A stretch of DNA of 64,000 nucleotides from Gigaspora rosea (taxonomy: Eukaryota; Glomeromycota; Glomeromycetes; Diversisporales; Gigasporaceae), in contig QKWP01000251.1 in NCBI GenBank assembly GCA_003550325.1, forward strand, positions 208,750 to 272,749, given 5' to 3'. The notes beneath the pieces are model-generated. The model saw only the letters and a program-made list of their open reading frames with translations, made no database searches and was not told the DNA's origin. A program made the position numbers and the translations under genes. Below, piece after piece: positions 45,901 to 57,263 of the stretch. Numbering within the stretch: position 1 is the first letter of the stretch; each line of letters starts with the position of its first letter.

Positions 45901-47291
45901 AAATATTTCGACAAGCCCAAAATAATTTTACTAACTGTACTAGTACATATATGGCACAATCTGGTGCATTACCGCTAATCATAATGCGAATTGATTAAGA
46001 AGTTTCCAATAGCTAGAATTATCATTATCAGTGTTTAAAATTCAAAAAAAATGACAACTTCGTGTAATAGAAGTAATTTTATATGAAAATTTGCATGCAC
46101 AGAATCAATTTTTCTTAAATTTTAATCGCTGATCATTATTTTCAGTTCATTGCGCTTAAAATTGAATCAGCATATTAAGATAAAATTAATGTTTAAAAGT
46201 GGCCTAGCTAATATAATTAAACTTATTTCTTGTTTTGTTTCGTTACCAAACATTAGATAACCAAATACAACCACACGGATGTAGACCCATAAGTTGCATT
46301 TACCATTGTTTGATATTTCAGAGCAATTTATTGAAATAAAATTTGGAAAGTTTACCAACTCAAGTTTCTGCAGAACAATTTTGTGCTGAATGACACTTAT
46401 TACTTTTAAAAAGACACGTTAAATCTAACTTATTTAGAACTTTTTGAATGAGATCAGCTGACTGGCACTAACAGCTTTGCTAAAATTTCTGCATAAACTA
46501 AATAAATATTAAGTATATTTTCTCAATGCACAAACTTAGTTCAACAAATAAACGAATTTATAAGCGTTAAATCTACCTTGTATACATAATAATAAACCCA
46601 ATTATTTGTCGTGGAACGTAATGAAATCGGATTAAACTGAAATGTGGGTTTTTACTTAACCCACTTATACTTTTTTAATATGAACTCTATTCTAAAATTA
46701 ACCTCTAACTTTAACCCCTACCCCTAAAAAAAGCGCCCAAAAATTTTTATTTTTCGATGGTTTGTCAATTTTTTCACTATAAATATTTAATTTTAATCTG
46801 ATTTCATTTAATCTGTCACAATTATTGCTTTAATTAGAGCTAAGTGATACTGGGTCAAAACGAAACATTAAAATAATATTGCATATTTGTGAGACTCGTG
46901 CTTTACAATAATAAACTAGGAATTCCTTATTAATTTACATGACTGATTGATTAACCAATCACAGATTCACGTTATATTGTCGATAAAACACTTTCGTAAA
47001 AATAGAGACCTCTGCTTCGCTCCGGACAATAAAAAGAAGGCGTCCATCTTTACAATAACATAATATATAAAAGAAAAAAACAACATTATGAAATTGATTC
47101 AATTGTTATAAATCAAACATGCCGAGTCAAAAAACTTATTGAATTCTGTACAAGATCCAGCCCTAACACTACTCTTATTCATACACTAAGGGCAAATAAA
47201 AAGGTCTCTTTAAATAAATTATATTTTATTGTAACATACTTTTTTTTTTTTTTTTTAACGATTTTTAGGTAAAAAAAAGAATGAGAATGAT
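45901..47291. other. 3' flank of gene 4
   Basis: Diverged relative of 39270-40310; alignable landmarks include 'ttgaatcagcat', 'taccaaacat.a.ataac', 'tattgaaataaaattt' and 'aaatctaacttatttagaa'. The empty MITE site is at 46418-46425. No gene. Confidence 0.5.
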
Positions 47292-49237
47292 TTATAAATC
47301 GGTAGGAACTTCAGTCAATCCTAATTTGCTCGTTATCTCTTGCGTATTGATGAGTCTGCTGGTGTACATGTGATTCGGATGTTTTGGTGATTCAATATTA
47401 AGTTCAATTTTATCGGCTTCCAAGAATTGTTTCTTGATTTCTCTGTCACCATCCTGACTCATCTCATCAAGCCAATAATAAATTATACTGCCAATGACAG
47501 TTGCTGTAGGTCGTTTATTTTGATCATGATTCATACATCTCTTGGCCAGTTCAACGTAACAATCAGGTATTCCCTTATCAAATTCTGGTCTTTTTCCCTG
47601 GCAAATTTTTACTGCGAGTTTAGTGTCGAAAGGTTCACCATCAAATGCTCTTCTTCCAGTTGAAACCTCATACATAATAACTCCAAAGCTGTAGATATCT
47701 GCCGCTTGCGTGAATGTTTGACCAATTAGAACTTCGGGTGCTACATATGACATAACACCACTAATTTCTTCTTTTTGTTTCATATTAGATGATGTTGAAA
47801 GTCCTAAATCTGTAATGTATGCACTACGCAGATTATCCTGTAAGATATTTCCGGTATGTAAATCGCGATGAATCAATTCTTGAGAATGGATTGATTCAAG
47901 ATCTGAAGCGATACTATACAACACATTCAATTTATCTTTCCATTTCAGTTGTGCTACCGACTCAAGATTTTGACGCAATGAGCCTTTACTAGCATATTTC
48001 AAAATGATAATGTAATCTTTCGATATATCATCTCTTGATATTCCATAACATTTTAAGAATGATGGATTTTCGTATCCGATCTCGCAATATGTTTTCAACT
48101 ATAATTAAATTAAAAACAAAACATTAGTATATTTCATTAATAAAATCTTAATTGCATTAATATTACCTCTTCGACAAATTCTTGATTACATTCATTTGAG
48201 CCATGAATCAATTTAAGTGCAATTGGAGTCCAAAAGCTTCTATATTTATCGAGCCAATACGCATAATATACAGTCGCGAATCCACCTTTTCCTATTTCTT
48301 GTATATTTTGAAATTCGTTATAAGGAATCCATGATAGCTGATACTTTTCATCGTCTAATATTTTTTTCAAACTACCTTCAATGTTCTCATATGATAATTT
48401 GTTTATCTTATTTACATCTCTTTCCATTCGATACCAATGATTTGCTCGTTGTATATCTCTCGGTACACCGATTCCATTTCGATAGCAGTCACCAACTTTT
48501 AAAATTGCACTAACATGGCCCATATCTACAGCTTTTTTAAAATATTCAAAGGCTTTTTTCTCATCTTGGTCAACTCCTTCTCCACGCAAATAGAAAAGAC
48601 CAGTTTCATATGTTCCAATAGCGCTCCCCATTTCTGCAGATTTTTGATAATAAATAAATGCCATACGTTTATTCATTTCAACTCCAGTTCCTTCTCGATA
48701 ACAACATCCAACACAAAATGTTCCATTAGCGTTCCCCATTTCTGCAGATTTTTGATAATAAATGAATGCCTTATGTTCATCCTTTTCAACTCCAATTCCT
48801 TCTTCGTAACAGACACCGAGGGAACCTACTCCGCGAGAATCATTCATCTCTGCTAATTTTTGGAAATAATTGAATGCTTTGTGTTCATCCTTTTCAACCC
48901 ATTTACCAAGACGATAGCAATTTGCAAGAACGAGTTGAATCGTTGGAATGGTTTGATAATCTAGGCAAAAATCGATAATATTAACAGGATTTTGCTTGTT
49001 CTTTATTAGAAATTGTTCTAACGTCTCAAGAATTTGACGAGGATGTTTGCCTTTCAATCTTTCTTCATTATAAATATTGCATATTTCTTTAACAATTTCA
49101 TTTCGAAAATCTTGTGAAAGATTCTGTAAATTATCTTCTAAATACAAATGGGTAATATTGTTGGTTATTTGAGTAATATCTGATGAACTGTTGATTTTTT
49201 CCGGCTGTTTTTCAAATATATCGTTGTAATTTGACAT
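47292..49237 (-). CDS. Sel1-repeat/TKL kinase (gene 4)
   Basis: Exons 49237-48167 and 48098-47292, with a 68-bp GT-AG intron at the same phase-0 position as in genes 3 and 5; 625 aa. N-terminal helical region to about residue 97, five Sel1-like repeats to about 270, then the kinase: IGKGGFATV at 315-323, Lys342, HRDLHTGN from 434, DLG at 454-456, and an APE motif. It is the most diverged array member in the C-lobe (activation loop NMKQKEEISGVMSYVAPE; it lacks two residues before PDCYVEL) and keeps the shared tail PKHPNHMYTSRLINTQEI. No upstream in-frame ATG exists, so the MSNYNDIF start is favoured. A (TA)n stretch lies 50-65 bp upstream of the start. No sign of inactivation. Confidence 0.92.
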
Positions 49238-49384
49238 TGTGTCGCAAGAAAAGTGTGTTAAAACGGAAGTGTAGTGCACAATTTATATATATATATTTTT
49301 AGATGCAATTACTGGGATTGTGCCGGTAGCACAACACAATAAAGGAAACTTTAATTATGTAAATAAACTAGCACATGATCATGC

Positions 49385-49399
49385 GGCGGCTGCGCCGCC
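49385..49399. other. GC-rich hairpin with 3-nt loop
   Basis: GGCGGC-TGC-GCCGCC, at the start of the insertion upstream of gene 4, followed by 'caaatattaaccaaccat'. Confidence 0.6.
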
Positions 49400-49559
49400 A
49401 AATATTAACCAACCATATAATTAGATTCGTAGGCATAATAGCATATGGCACAGTCAAGATTGTTTATAGTCGACTTAAATTTAATAAATTGACTAAGCTG
49501 ATGTTTAAAAATCAGATTAGCGTTTATACCCAAATCGACTATTCTTAGTGTATAACATA

Positions 49560-49740
49560 TGTATAATGGACTTGTTTTAAGCTAACCTTACATTTTTATG
49601 TTTTGGCCTTGCTTCGCTTAGTGGCTTTAAGCTAGAATTTTGGCCTCGCTTCGCTCGGCCGTCTTAAGCTAGCCTTACATTTTTATGTTTTGGTCTCGCT
49701 TTACTCGGCGGATTTAAACACTATATTTTAGTTTTTTGTC
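49560..49740. repeat. Three tandem units, 'TTTTGGCCTCGCTTCGCTCG'
   Basis: Units of about 50-70 bp share 'AAGCTAGCCTTACATTTTTA', 'TGTTTTGG' and CTCGCTTCGCTCGGC variants (49590, 49640, 49690). Confidence 0.65.
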
Positions 49741-49779
49741 CATGCCTCTGATACTGGAATTTTTATTGTCATGTTTTTC

Positions 49780-50420
49780 ATCAAGAGTCAAGGTAAGCTT
49801 GCATTAAAATTTTCATGATTTCTCCTGAGTTACGTAAGAAAATTCTGTAACCTTTACCTGCTATTCTTGTGACCACAATGTAGTTAAGTTAGTTTGCATT
49901 AGAATTACCTTGATTTCTATGAGGTTATGTTTGAATTAGTTTACATTGAAGTTATTAGTTCCTTCGTAAGAATTCTGTCGCAAAAGCCTACCCGCTATTT
50001 TGGTGACTGCAGTACGTGATTAAGGCTGAATTAATTTGCAATGAAATTATCGTATTAAAATTATTATGATTTCTGTCATGAGTTACCGTAAAAATCCTGT
50101 TAAAAAACATACTATTTCGGCTGCCACGGTATCAGTCAGAGATGGTTTGCATTGGTACTGTTTTTTATTTCTATGTGGTTGACTGAGTTAGTTGCATTAG
50201 AATTATATCGCAAGTTAAGAGTTAGCTTGTATTGGAATCATTGCGAATAACTATAAAAAATTCTGCTGTAAACCTATTCGATACATCATGCGTAGTTAGG
50301 ATTGAGTTTGCATTAACCTGTATTATATAAATTACTGTAAGCTTGTGTTAATTTGCATTGGAATTATTATGGTTTCTATCGTGAGATACTGTAAAAATTT
50401 AGTTACAGATCTTACTATTT
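49780..50420. repeat. Degenerate repeat of about 100-110 bp, 'GAGTTAGTTTGCATTAGAAT'
   Basis: Five or six diverged units combine 'tagtttgcattagaattat', 'tgatttctatcgtgagttac' and 'gtaaaaattctgttacaaaa'. The same unit occurs inside the hAT elements at 24901-26331 (25210-25520) and 60370-61991. Confidence 0.6.
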
Positions 50421-50619
50421 TGGCGATACACAGCATGCAACTCACTAACGCATGTTATTAACGTATATCTCAGTTAATCTAACATTCGCAAAGTAAACAT
50501 AACAGATGAAATCATAATCCTTATAAAGTTAGCTGATTTGATTTAAATATCAAGTGTTTATGCATATATATGCAAGGTTTGGGCATCATTTTGAATATCA
50601 AGATAGGATATGATCCGTA

Positions 50620-50795
50620 TTACTTCATTTTACCGACAAGTTCACAGCCTATTTCACTGAAGCTCGTTTCACTGACAATAATTCTAACCTGACCCTAACG
50701 ATAATGACTGAAATTACTTTGTCTGTGAAATGAACTTCGGTGAAATAGACTCAGTGAAATGAACTTGTCGGTGAATAATCGTCGGTGAAATGTGG
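50620..50795. mobile_element. Foldback repeat, TTTCACTGACAA family
   Basis: The left arm 'ttaccgacaagttcacagcc' plus 'tatttcactgaagctcgttt' pairs with the right arm 'gaacttcggtgaaatagact' plus 'gaaatgaacttgtcggtgaa' around 'cctaacgataatgactg'. Related to 30877-31140. Confidence 0.65.
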
Positions 50796-50811
50796 TAATT
50801 GTCAACTCATA

Positions 50812-51050
50812 CAGGGGCGACCCCAAATTCCGTGTCGGAATGCTTCGGAGTGCGTCGGAATCATGGTCGGCTGGATCGGAATTGATCGATTTTGCCCCAA
50901 GATCATAAAAAATTTTACTAATAAATCATATCTATTCATTAAGTAAAAAATGCCCAGCTGATAATTTTGCTATAGAATCTGCTAACAACTTGCGCTAAAC
51001 GCCAACCTAGATCCGACTCATCCAACCCGGAATTTTGGGGACCCCTTCTG
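50812..51050. mobile_element. MITE-like element, CAGGGG-ended
   Basis: Left CAGGGGCGACCCCAAATTCC; right CGGAATTTTGGGGACCCCTTCTG (ends as complement). About 239 bp. The CAGGGG start is hAT-like, but the flanks do not show a matching 8-bp duplication. Confidence 0.5.
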
Positions 51051-52110
51051 TAACATATCGGCCGATTTGTTTCAACCCCAAAATCAACCAATCATGATTG
51101 AGGATTATCAAAGAAATTTCGTACTTAAAATTTATTACAGTACGAATTTTCATAAGAACTGCCTTTTTAACTAACCTTGTGTTTATAATTAAATACCAGA
51201 AAATTATGGTGCTTATATATTTAATTATAAACCAAATATGTGTTAAAAAGGTCAGTTTTTTAAAAAACTGCTTCCGAGTTTATCCTTGAAGTTGCCAACC
51301 CATCATAAACCCATCTTTCTCCTTCTAAAACACCCGAATATTTCAACAAACGGTAAAAGCACGTCTTTCTACAGCTTAGCATAGCTCTTTTATTGAGTTT
51401 TATTGGTTTTTTAACTTGTCCAGACGTCAAAGAAGCTCTTTTGTTAGTTGTAATAAGTGCATCGTTTTAGTTTTTCAACGTCACTTAGGAGTAAATTTTC
51501 GTGTAACAGTTTATCGAAAAAAGGCCCAAAAAATCAAATCAGCCGATATGAAATTCGGTAAATGTCGGTGAGTTGATCGGATCCTTGTGATGGATACGAA
51601 ATAAACAGGTGCGAAACAGGAATTAATATGACGGCTAGTAAGAATTCGATAATTTATAGGATAAAAGTAAAACAGGCGTAAAACAGGAATCACTTGGTGG
51701 TAAGTAAAGATAATCATATGGAATCAAACTTGGAAATTCCTGGTAACATGTAACTTGATTAAAAATTAATGTAAATCATTTTCTTATTAGATCGCAAACA
51801 TCATACAATTCACACGATTACACATAAATCCAATATACTTGTATAATCGATATGAGAATTCAAACTGGTTCCAAAATTATACCGGCTAGCCCAGTCTATA
51901 AACAGTAGAATTTTTAGCGATCTTAAGTAAATTAAATCCGACGTTATCATGTATGATGATAAACCAAACAACAAAATGAGGTTTAGAATGAACAAACTTA
52001 GCCAACGAAAGAATCCTTCGTTTAAGGCTTTTCGTTATTTCTTTGAAGATCAGAGATTATATTTTATAAAGTTTATAAATTTTTTTTTTTTTTTTTTTTT
52101 CTTCCCTTCT

Positions 52111-52290
52111 TACTTGTATAAGTATACGTATACTTGTATAAGTACACGTATACTTGTATAAGTACACGTATACTTGTATAAGTACACGTATACTTGTATA
52201 AGTACACGTATACTTGTATAAGTACATGTATACTTGTATAAGTACACGTATACTTGTATAAGTACACGTATACTTGTATAAGTATACGTC
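52111..52290. repeat. Satellite of nine 20-bp units
   Basis: Unit TACTTGTATAAGTACACGTA repeated nine times with very few changes (52111-52290), preceded by a T run (52080-52100). Each unit contains overlapping palindromes (TACTTGTATAAGTA, TACACGTA-like). Open frames over it are artefacts of a repeat whose length is not a multiple of three. Confidence 0.9.
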
Positions 52291-52513
52291 TAGTATACTA
52301 GTATAGAAAAACGCAAAAAGCAAATTTCCTTTTTTATATATTACGAGGAAATTATTTCGATGATCAAATGCACGAATATAGCACAAATTACCGTAAGCAG
52401 TAGAAGTGCCAACCGTGTATAGTAAAGACTACTTACACTACATGAGCATACACCGCAAAATAATTACACAGCATAACCATCTTAGGTAAAAAGGATCGGG
52501 CAAAATTGAATAC

Positions 52514-53301
52514 CTTTAACAAAGTGTGTAAAAACACAAATTTAGGGTTAGGAGATTGACTTCAGAAGCTATGGCCATAAACATCGTCCCCGACATTTTT
52601 AATTGTGCACCAAGGTCGAATTAAACACTAGTTTTGGTGTATTTTCGCCTTTTTCTTCTTCCGTACGTGTTCAGGATTCATGTCCGGAACGATTAAAATT
52701 CGAATTTGCTGATTGGTAATTACCTTTTTAGGAGTTTGTAACTATTGAGATGCGATAAGAAATCTTTATTATCGTTAATTATTCAAAAAAAAAAAAAAAA
52801 AAAACTTTTTTATCTATTTTAATGTTAAAAATTATTGTATTTATTAGACAACTTGAGAACATCATAAACAATGGGTTCAATTGAGATGCTTGTTTCAGAC
52901 AACCATTGGCTTTTTTCAATAATAGATAGAAATTGTCAACTCCTGACACTAGTAATGTCTAAATCTCGTTAAACTTCTCCTTATTATGTATTGATTTGTA
53001 TCAAAAATATAAACCAAGTGCTTTAATTACATTACTTTAAGAACATTCTCACTACTTTGTTTAATTTTGCAAATATTTGTCATAAAAGCTTTCAGAATAA
53101 TAAATTTCAGAGACTACATAAGTGTATTATAACAATATACCCAAATAGTCATTTTCATAAAGAAAATACATTAACCCTATTAAAATCTAAGCCTGTCGAA
53201 TCTAGGCATATCATCCGACTTTATATGAAATTTTAAGTCTTAAAAATTACATTAATCTCATATCTATTACTCTCAAATATTTGTAACGTTATTTGGAGAA
53301 A
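52514..53301. other. 5' flank of unit b, proximal part
   Basis: 52514-52590 matches unit c ('ttagggttaggagatt.actt'); 52591-52780 is unique; an A run lies at 52786-52803; from 52800 it matches 42361 onward. No gene. Confidence 0.5.
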
Positions 53302-53812
53302 TGGACACAACAAATATTAAAACTACAAATTATAATGATGTCGCCACAAATGCTGATGGTAATACTCCTGCATATGTACTGTACATGATAACTCAGGGGC
53401 GATAACCAAAAAAACCTAAATGATAACAGACTGAAAATAATTGCAATTTAAAGTTGATGACAATTTATACCATATTTTTGTGATACAAACATCACATTAT
53501 CTCAATGATTTGAAGATGTCCGTAAAAAGCTATGTCGCGGTATTATGTCAAATCTCGATGGATTTAAAATTTTATTAATAATAAAAAGAATTTGCGGTTC
53601 CTTAATAAAGACATTAATAACGCAAAAAGAGTAATATTCACCAATAAAATATGCGAAAAGCGGCAAATACCGTGATGCATTAGAGTTATCTAATTATGGT
53701 GATGTTTACAACTTTTTTTCCGAGAACTATAAATACGTGATCAATTTTATGAGCAAAGTCACAAAAATTGCCGACAATTCATAGATCTATACTTTTTTTT
53801 TTTACATATAAG
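53302..53812 (+). pseudogene. Relic open frame, copy 2 (unknown family)
   Basis: Duplicate of 42986-43508: MDTTNIKTTNYNDVATNADG runs on to YVLYMITQG before a stop; the downstream pieces (FEDVRKKLC, RCIGSLIKT-like, LELSNYGDVYNFFSENYKYV) are in shifted frames. Small deletions relative to copy 1 fall in non-multiples of three, so this copy is not under coding constraint now. Confidence 0.35.
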
Positions 53813-53813
53813 A

Positions 53814-55470
53814 AACATTAATTGTCGCTTACATCGAAATTTCCTTCAGGGATATCTCACACTCAGAATACGGAACTTTACAATCTCACACTCAAAATAC
53901 AAACTTTACAAATAAAACGTTACCTCTTGACGAACCACATCTTAATAAGGCCACACCAATTTTATTCTTTGTTTGACATAACCCATTTTAAATTTTAGAC
54001 ATAAAATAACACTAATTTAACCAACCACATTGCAGTATCGGCTTTTGACATTTTTTATATTTGTTCAGCCAATAGAATCGCTGTATTTTTTTTGTTGCTG
54101 TTGATTTTTTTTTCTCCCCTCCCTTCCCCCTTCTTTTGTAAAATATTTATGTTATGATAAAAAAAAAACAATTTGGAGTGGCCTGACTCTTCTATCATGC
54201 AATTGCTATATCTTTATATGACATTTTCTGTAACATTAAATCTGGTGTTTTTAATTTTGGTTTAAATATTTATATTTGCTAATAATAATTATTAACTTTC
54301 TGATTTCGAAATAAATTAGTGATCTATAAACCTATTTATTTTTATTTGTTAGCGTATTTATATAGTAATGAATACTTTTACGAGGGATATAGTTTATATT
54401 AAAATATACAGTACCTACAAAAACGGTCGATCCGTATTTTATATTACATGTTCTTTCCGTAAATTTTGCATATTCGGCTTATCTATGTTGCAGATTCACG
54501 GAATTTTCACAAAAAGTATGGAGAAATAATAGAAATATTAGGAAAAATTTTTTACAGTGAGTATGTAATTTATAATTTTATACATTATACATTTAAATAA
54601 AAAATTGTTAAAAAATTCTATTAAAAGGAGATTCTATTTCCTTCTATTTTTACTTGGTTATTATGAATAGCCACATATCATTATAATTAATTGGCTTACA
54701 GATCATGTGCAATGTGGCTGGAGAACACCTTTAATTGGTTGAAATCAGTTCGAAAATTTTTTGTTCTCGAAAGTGGTTGCTGGGTTGTTCTATCAATTTT
54801 ATGTTATATAAGCTAGAATATTCAAACTCAGAAACTTTGACTGAAAAATACATTCATTGTCAATATTAATATATTCGAGAGAATGAACAATTCTAATCGA
54901 CATCTACCTTACCCAAAAAGCGATATATTTCTAGAGTCAAATTTATGGGTTTAATGAATGCATACTAATGCCATTAATCGAAATACTCTATTTAGCCAGA
55001 TATTTAGACAATTAAAAGTTTGATATGGCATTATTTTTTGCTAAAATTCAAAATTTGACTAAATGTCTAAATGCTTGACGAAATAAATTCCTGACTAAAT
55101 GTCTAAATATAGAATATAATAATAATTAGATACAACAATGAAAAGCGATTCTTATCCTATCACAAATAATTCTGAATCTATACCAGGAACGGAGTGATAT
55201 GTAATATCACGAAGTATACGGTTCAACTTTAAGTTGATTCAAAATTTTCTGTCTACTTCGATATAAAATTTCTTATATTTACAATCCATTTAATAGATAC
55301 TGAATTATTTTAATAAAATATGATTTAGTATTAATTTATTTGTAGCCTTGACTACATGTTGCCGTATCTATAGTAACGCAAAATTTTACTAGGGCACCAA
55401 ATGCTCCACCGCGATTTTACTATAATTCTATAATACTAATGCTAACCCTAACCCTATCCAAAGTCTAATT
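53814..55470. other. Distal 5' flank of unit b
   Basis: Close duplicate of 43510-45208, ending at the unit b/unit c junction. No gene. Confidence 0.5.
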
Positions 55471-56444
55471 TGTCAAAAATCAAAACTAAACCTTTGTTTT
55501 TTTTTTGGGGACACATGTATATCGTGTACCAACTTGATAGGGAAAAGTATAATTATATGTAGATTTAGCCATAAAAACCAATTCTAAATATCACTTTTAT
55601 TAGGTCTTTTTATTTGCTTTTTTTTCAGCAAACCGTTAATTTAGTAGTGAGTTCACTGAATACTAATACGTACATCTTTACATAAATGGAGACATCTGTA
55701 AAGATCGTTAACTTGATCAATTTCCATATGAATATGGGTTTGCAATAATGAAACACGCATTATTCTTAATTAGTATGCAAATCATCATGTGCAATGTGGC
55801 TGACGAACACCTCTAATTGATTGAAAATAATCCATGATTCGCTGGGTTACTCTGTCAATTTTATGTTATATAAAAATAAAGAAATTTTCAGACTCAGAAA
55901 CTTTGATCACAAAAATACAATTACTGTTTATATTAACTTACTCGTGAGAATGTACAACCCTAATAGATGACTACGAAGCAATTTCTCTCTGCCCAGAGAA
56001 TAGAATAATATATTTATAGAGTTAAATTTATGGTTTTAATAAGTGCATACAGTACAATTTGCAAATTATCACAAACCATACTACGTATTAATTAAAAGGC
56101 TTTAATAATAAGGAACTCTCATAATGTTTTGTGTTATATTGTCATTTCATCATACAATTGAATCAGCATTATTATAGTAAAATAAGTGATCTAGCTAAAT
56201 AAGTAAACTTACATTTGGTTTTGTTTCATTACCAAACATCAAATAACTGCATACGATCACAAGGATGTAGAAAATTGCGATCCACTCATAAATTACGTTT
56301 ACCATTGTTTGAACATATTTATTGAAATAAAATTTGAAAAGCTTACCAGCTCAAGCATTAAATAGTAAATTAGACTTTAGCAAGTATTCTGTAGAACAAT
56401 TTTGTGCTGAATAATTTATTACTTTTAGAAATACACGTTGAGCA

Positions 56445-56588
56445 CAGTGTTTAAAATAGCATAGTAAAAATCCGGATCCACCGGTATTTTGATGAAATTT
56501 TGAGCAAAAAAACCCGGTTTTTTACTATATAAAAACAGGTTGTTTTTTGCTTTGCACCGGTAAATTTCAAATCCTATTTTAAACACTG
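56445..56588. mobile_element. hAT-type MITE, 144 bp, unique to unit c
   Basis: CAGTGTTTAAAATAG ... CTATTTTAAACACTG, the same family as 6558-6698 in inverted orientation. Flanks are GTTGAGCA (56437-56444) and GTTGAGCC (56589-56596), 7 of 8 bases. The uninterrupted site is present in unit a (GTTGAATC at 39655-39662) and unit b (GTTAAATC at 46418-46425). Confidence 0.9.
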
Positions 56589-57263
56589 GTTGAGCCTAAC
56601 TTATTTAGAATTTTCTTAAAATAAGATCATCTGACTGACAAGATCAGTTTTTGCCAAATTTCTACATAAACTAAATAAATATAGAGTATAAGTTCCAATA
56701 ATAAACAAATTTATAATCATTAAATCTACCTTGTTTACATAAGAGTAAAAAAAAACAATTATTACTTTAATTAGTGATAAGTGACACTATATCAAGATTT
56801 AAAAGATCTTTGTGTTCCGAAATTTCGAAAAATAAAATATTGTTGCCATATTTTTGATTATCATTTTTTAAAGGTAATTTATTAATGCATAATTGTCAAG
56901 GTCATGAGACTCGTACATTACAATAACATATAAAAGAAACGCCCTTCTTTTATAAATAACATATCATAATATATATATATATATAAAAACAATCATCCTT
57001 TAACATAACTTATCATAATATATATATATAATTCCATCCTTTACTATAATATAATATAAAAGAAATAAAGTAACTCTATGAAATTGGTTAAATATTTACT
57101 GTTAAACATGCCGAAATTAAGAACTTATCGAATTCGGTCGAATAATGTCCGTTCCAAGCTCAGCTCATATTCATACATCAACAAATAAAAGGCTTCTTTA
57201 AATAAATTATATTTTATTTCTTTTAACAATTTTTGGGTTAAAAAAAAAAAAAAAAGAAATGAT

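Larger units (their letters stand above)
49366..52513. other. About 3.1-kb insertion upstream of gene 4
   Basis: The sequence left of 49366 ('aattatgtaaataaac') and right of 52513 ('aacaaagtgtgtaaaaacac') is continuous in unit c (59325-59360). The inserted DNA holds a GGCGGC-TGC-GCCGCC hairpin, two degenerate tandem arrays, a foldback, a MITE and a 20-bp satellite. No single pair of terminal repeats bounds it, so it is probably a composite built by successive insertions. Confidence 0.6.
45209..55470. repeat. Tandem duplication unit b (carries gene 4), enlarged by insertions
   Basis: Same order as unit a: a diverged 3' flank (45209-47291), gene 4, then 5' flank. The 5' flank is interrupted by about 3.1 kb (49366-52513), and its distal part (52800-55470) matches unit a closely. 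The unit ends in 'ctaaccctatccaaagtcta', directly abutting unit c. Confidence 0.75.

Noticed and set aside
52111-52290. CRISPR-like regular repeats
   Set aside because: The 20-bp units are contiguous, with no unique spacers, in a eukaryotic context.
52057-52386. 109-codon frame with a Tyr/Lys/Thr repeat, like a structural repeat protein
   Set aside because: It is the 20-bp satellite read through three frames; no initiation or splicing context.
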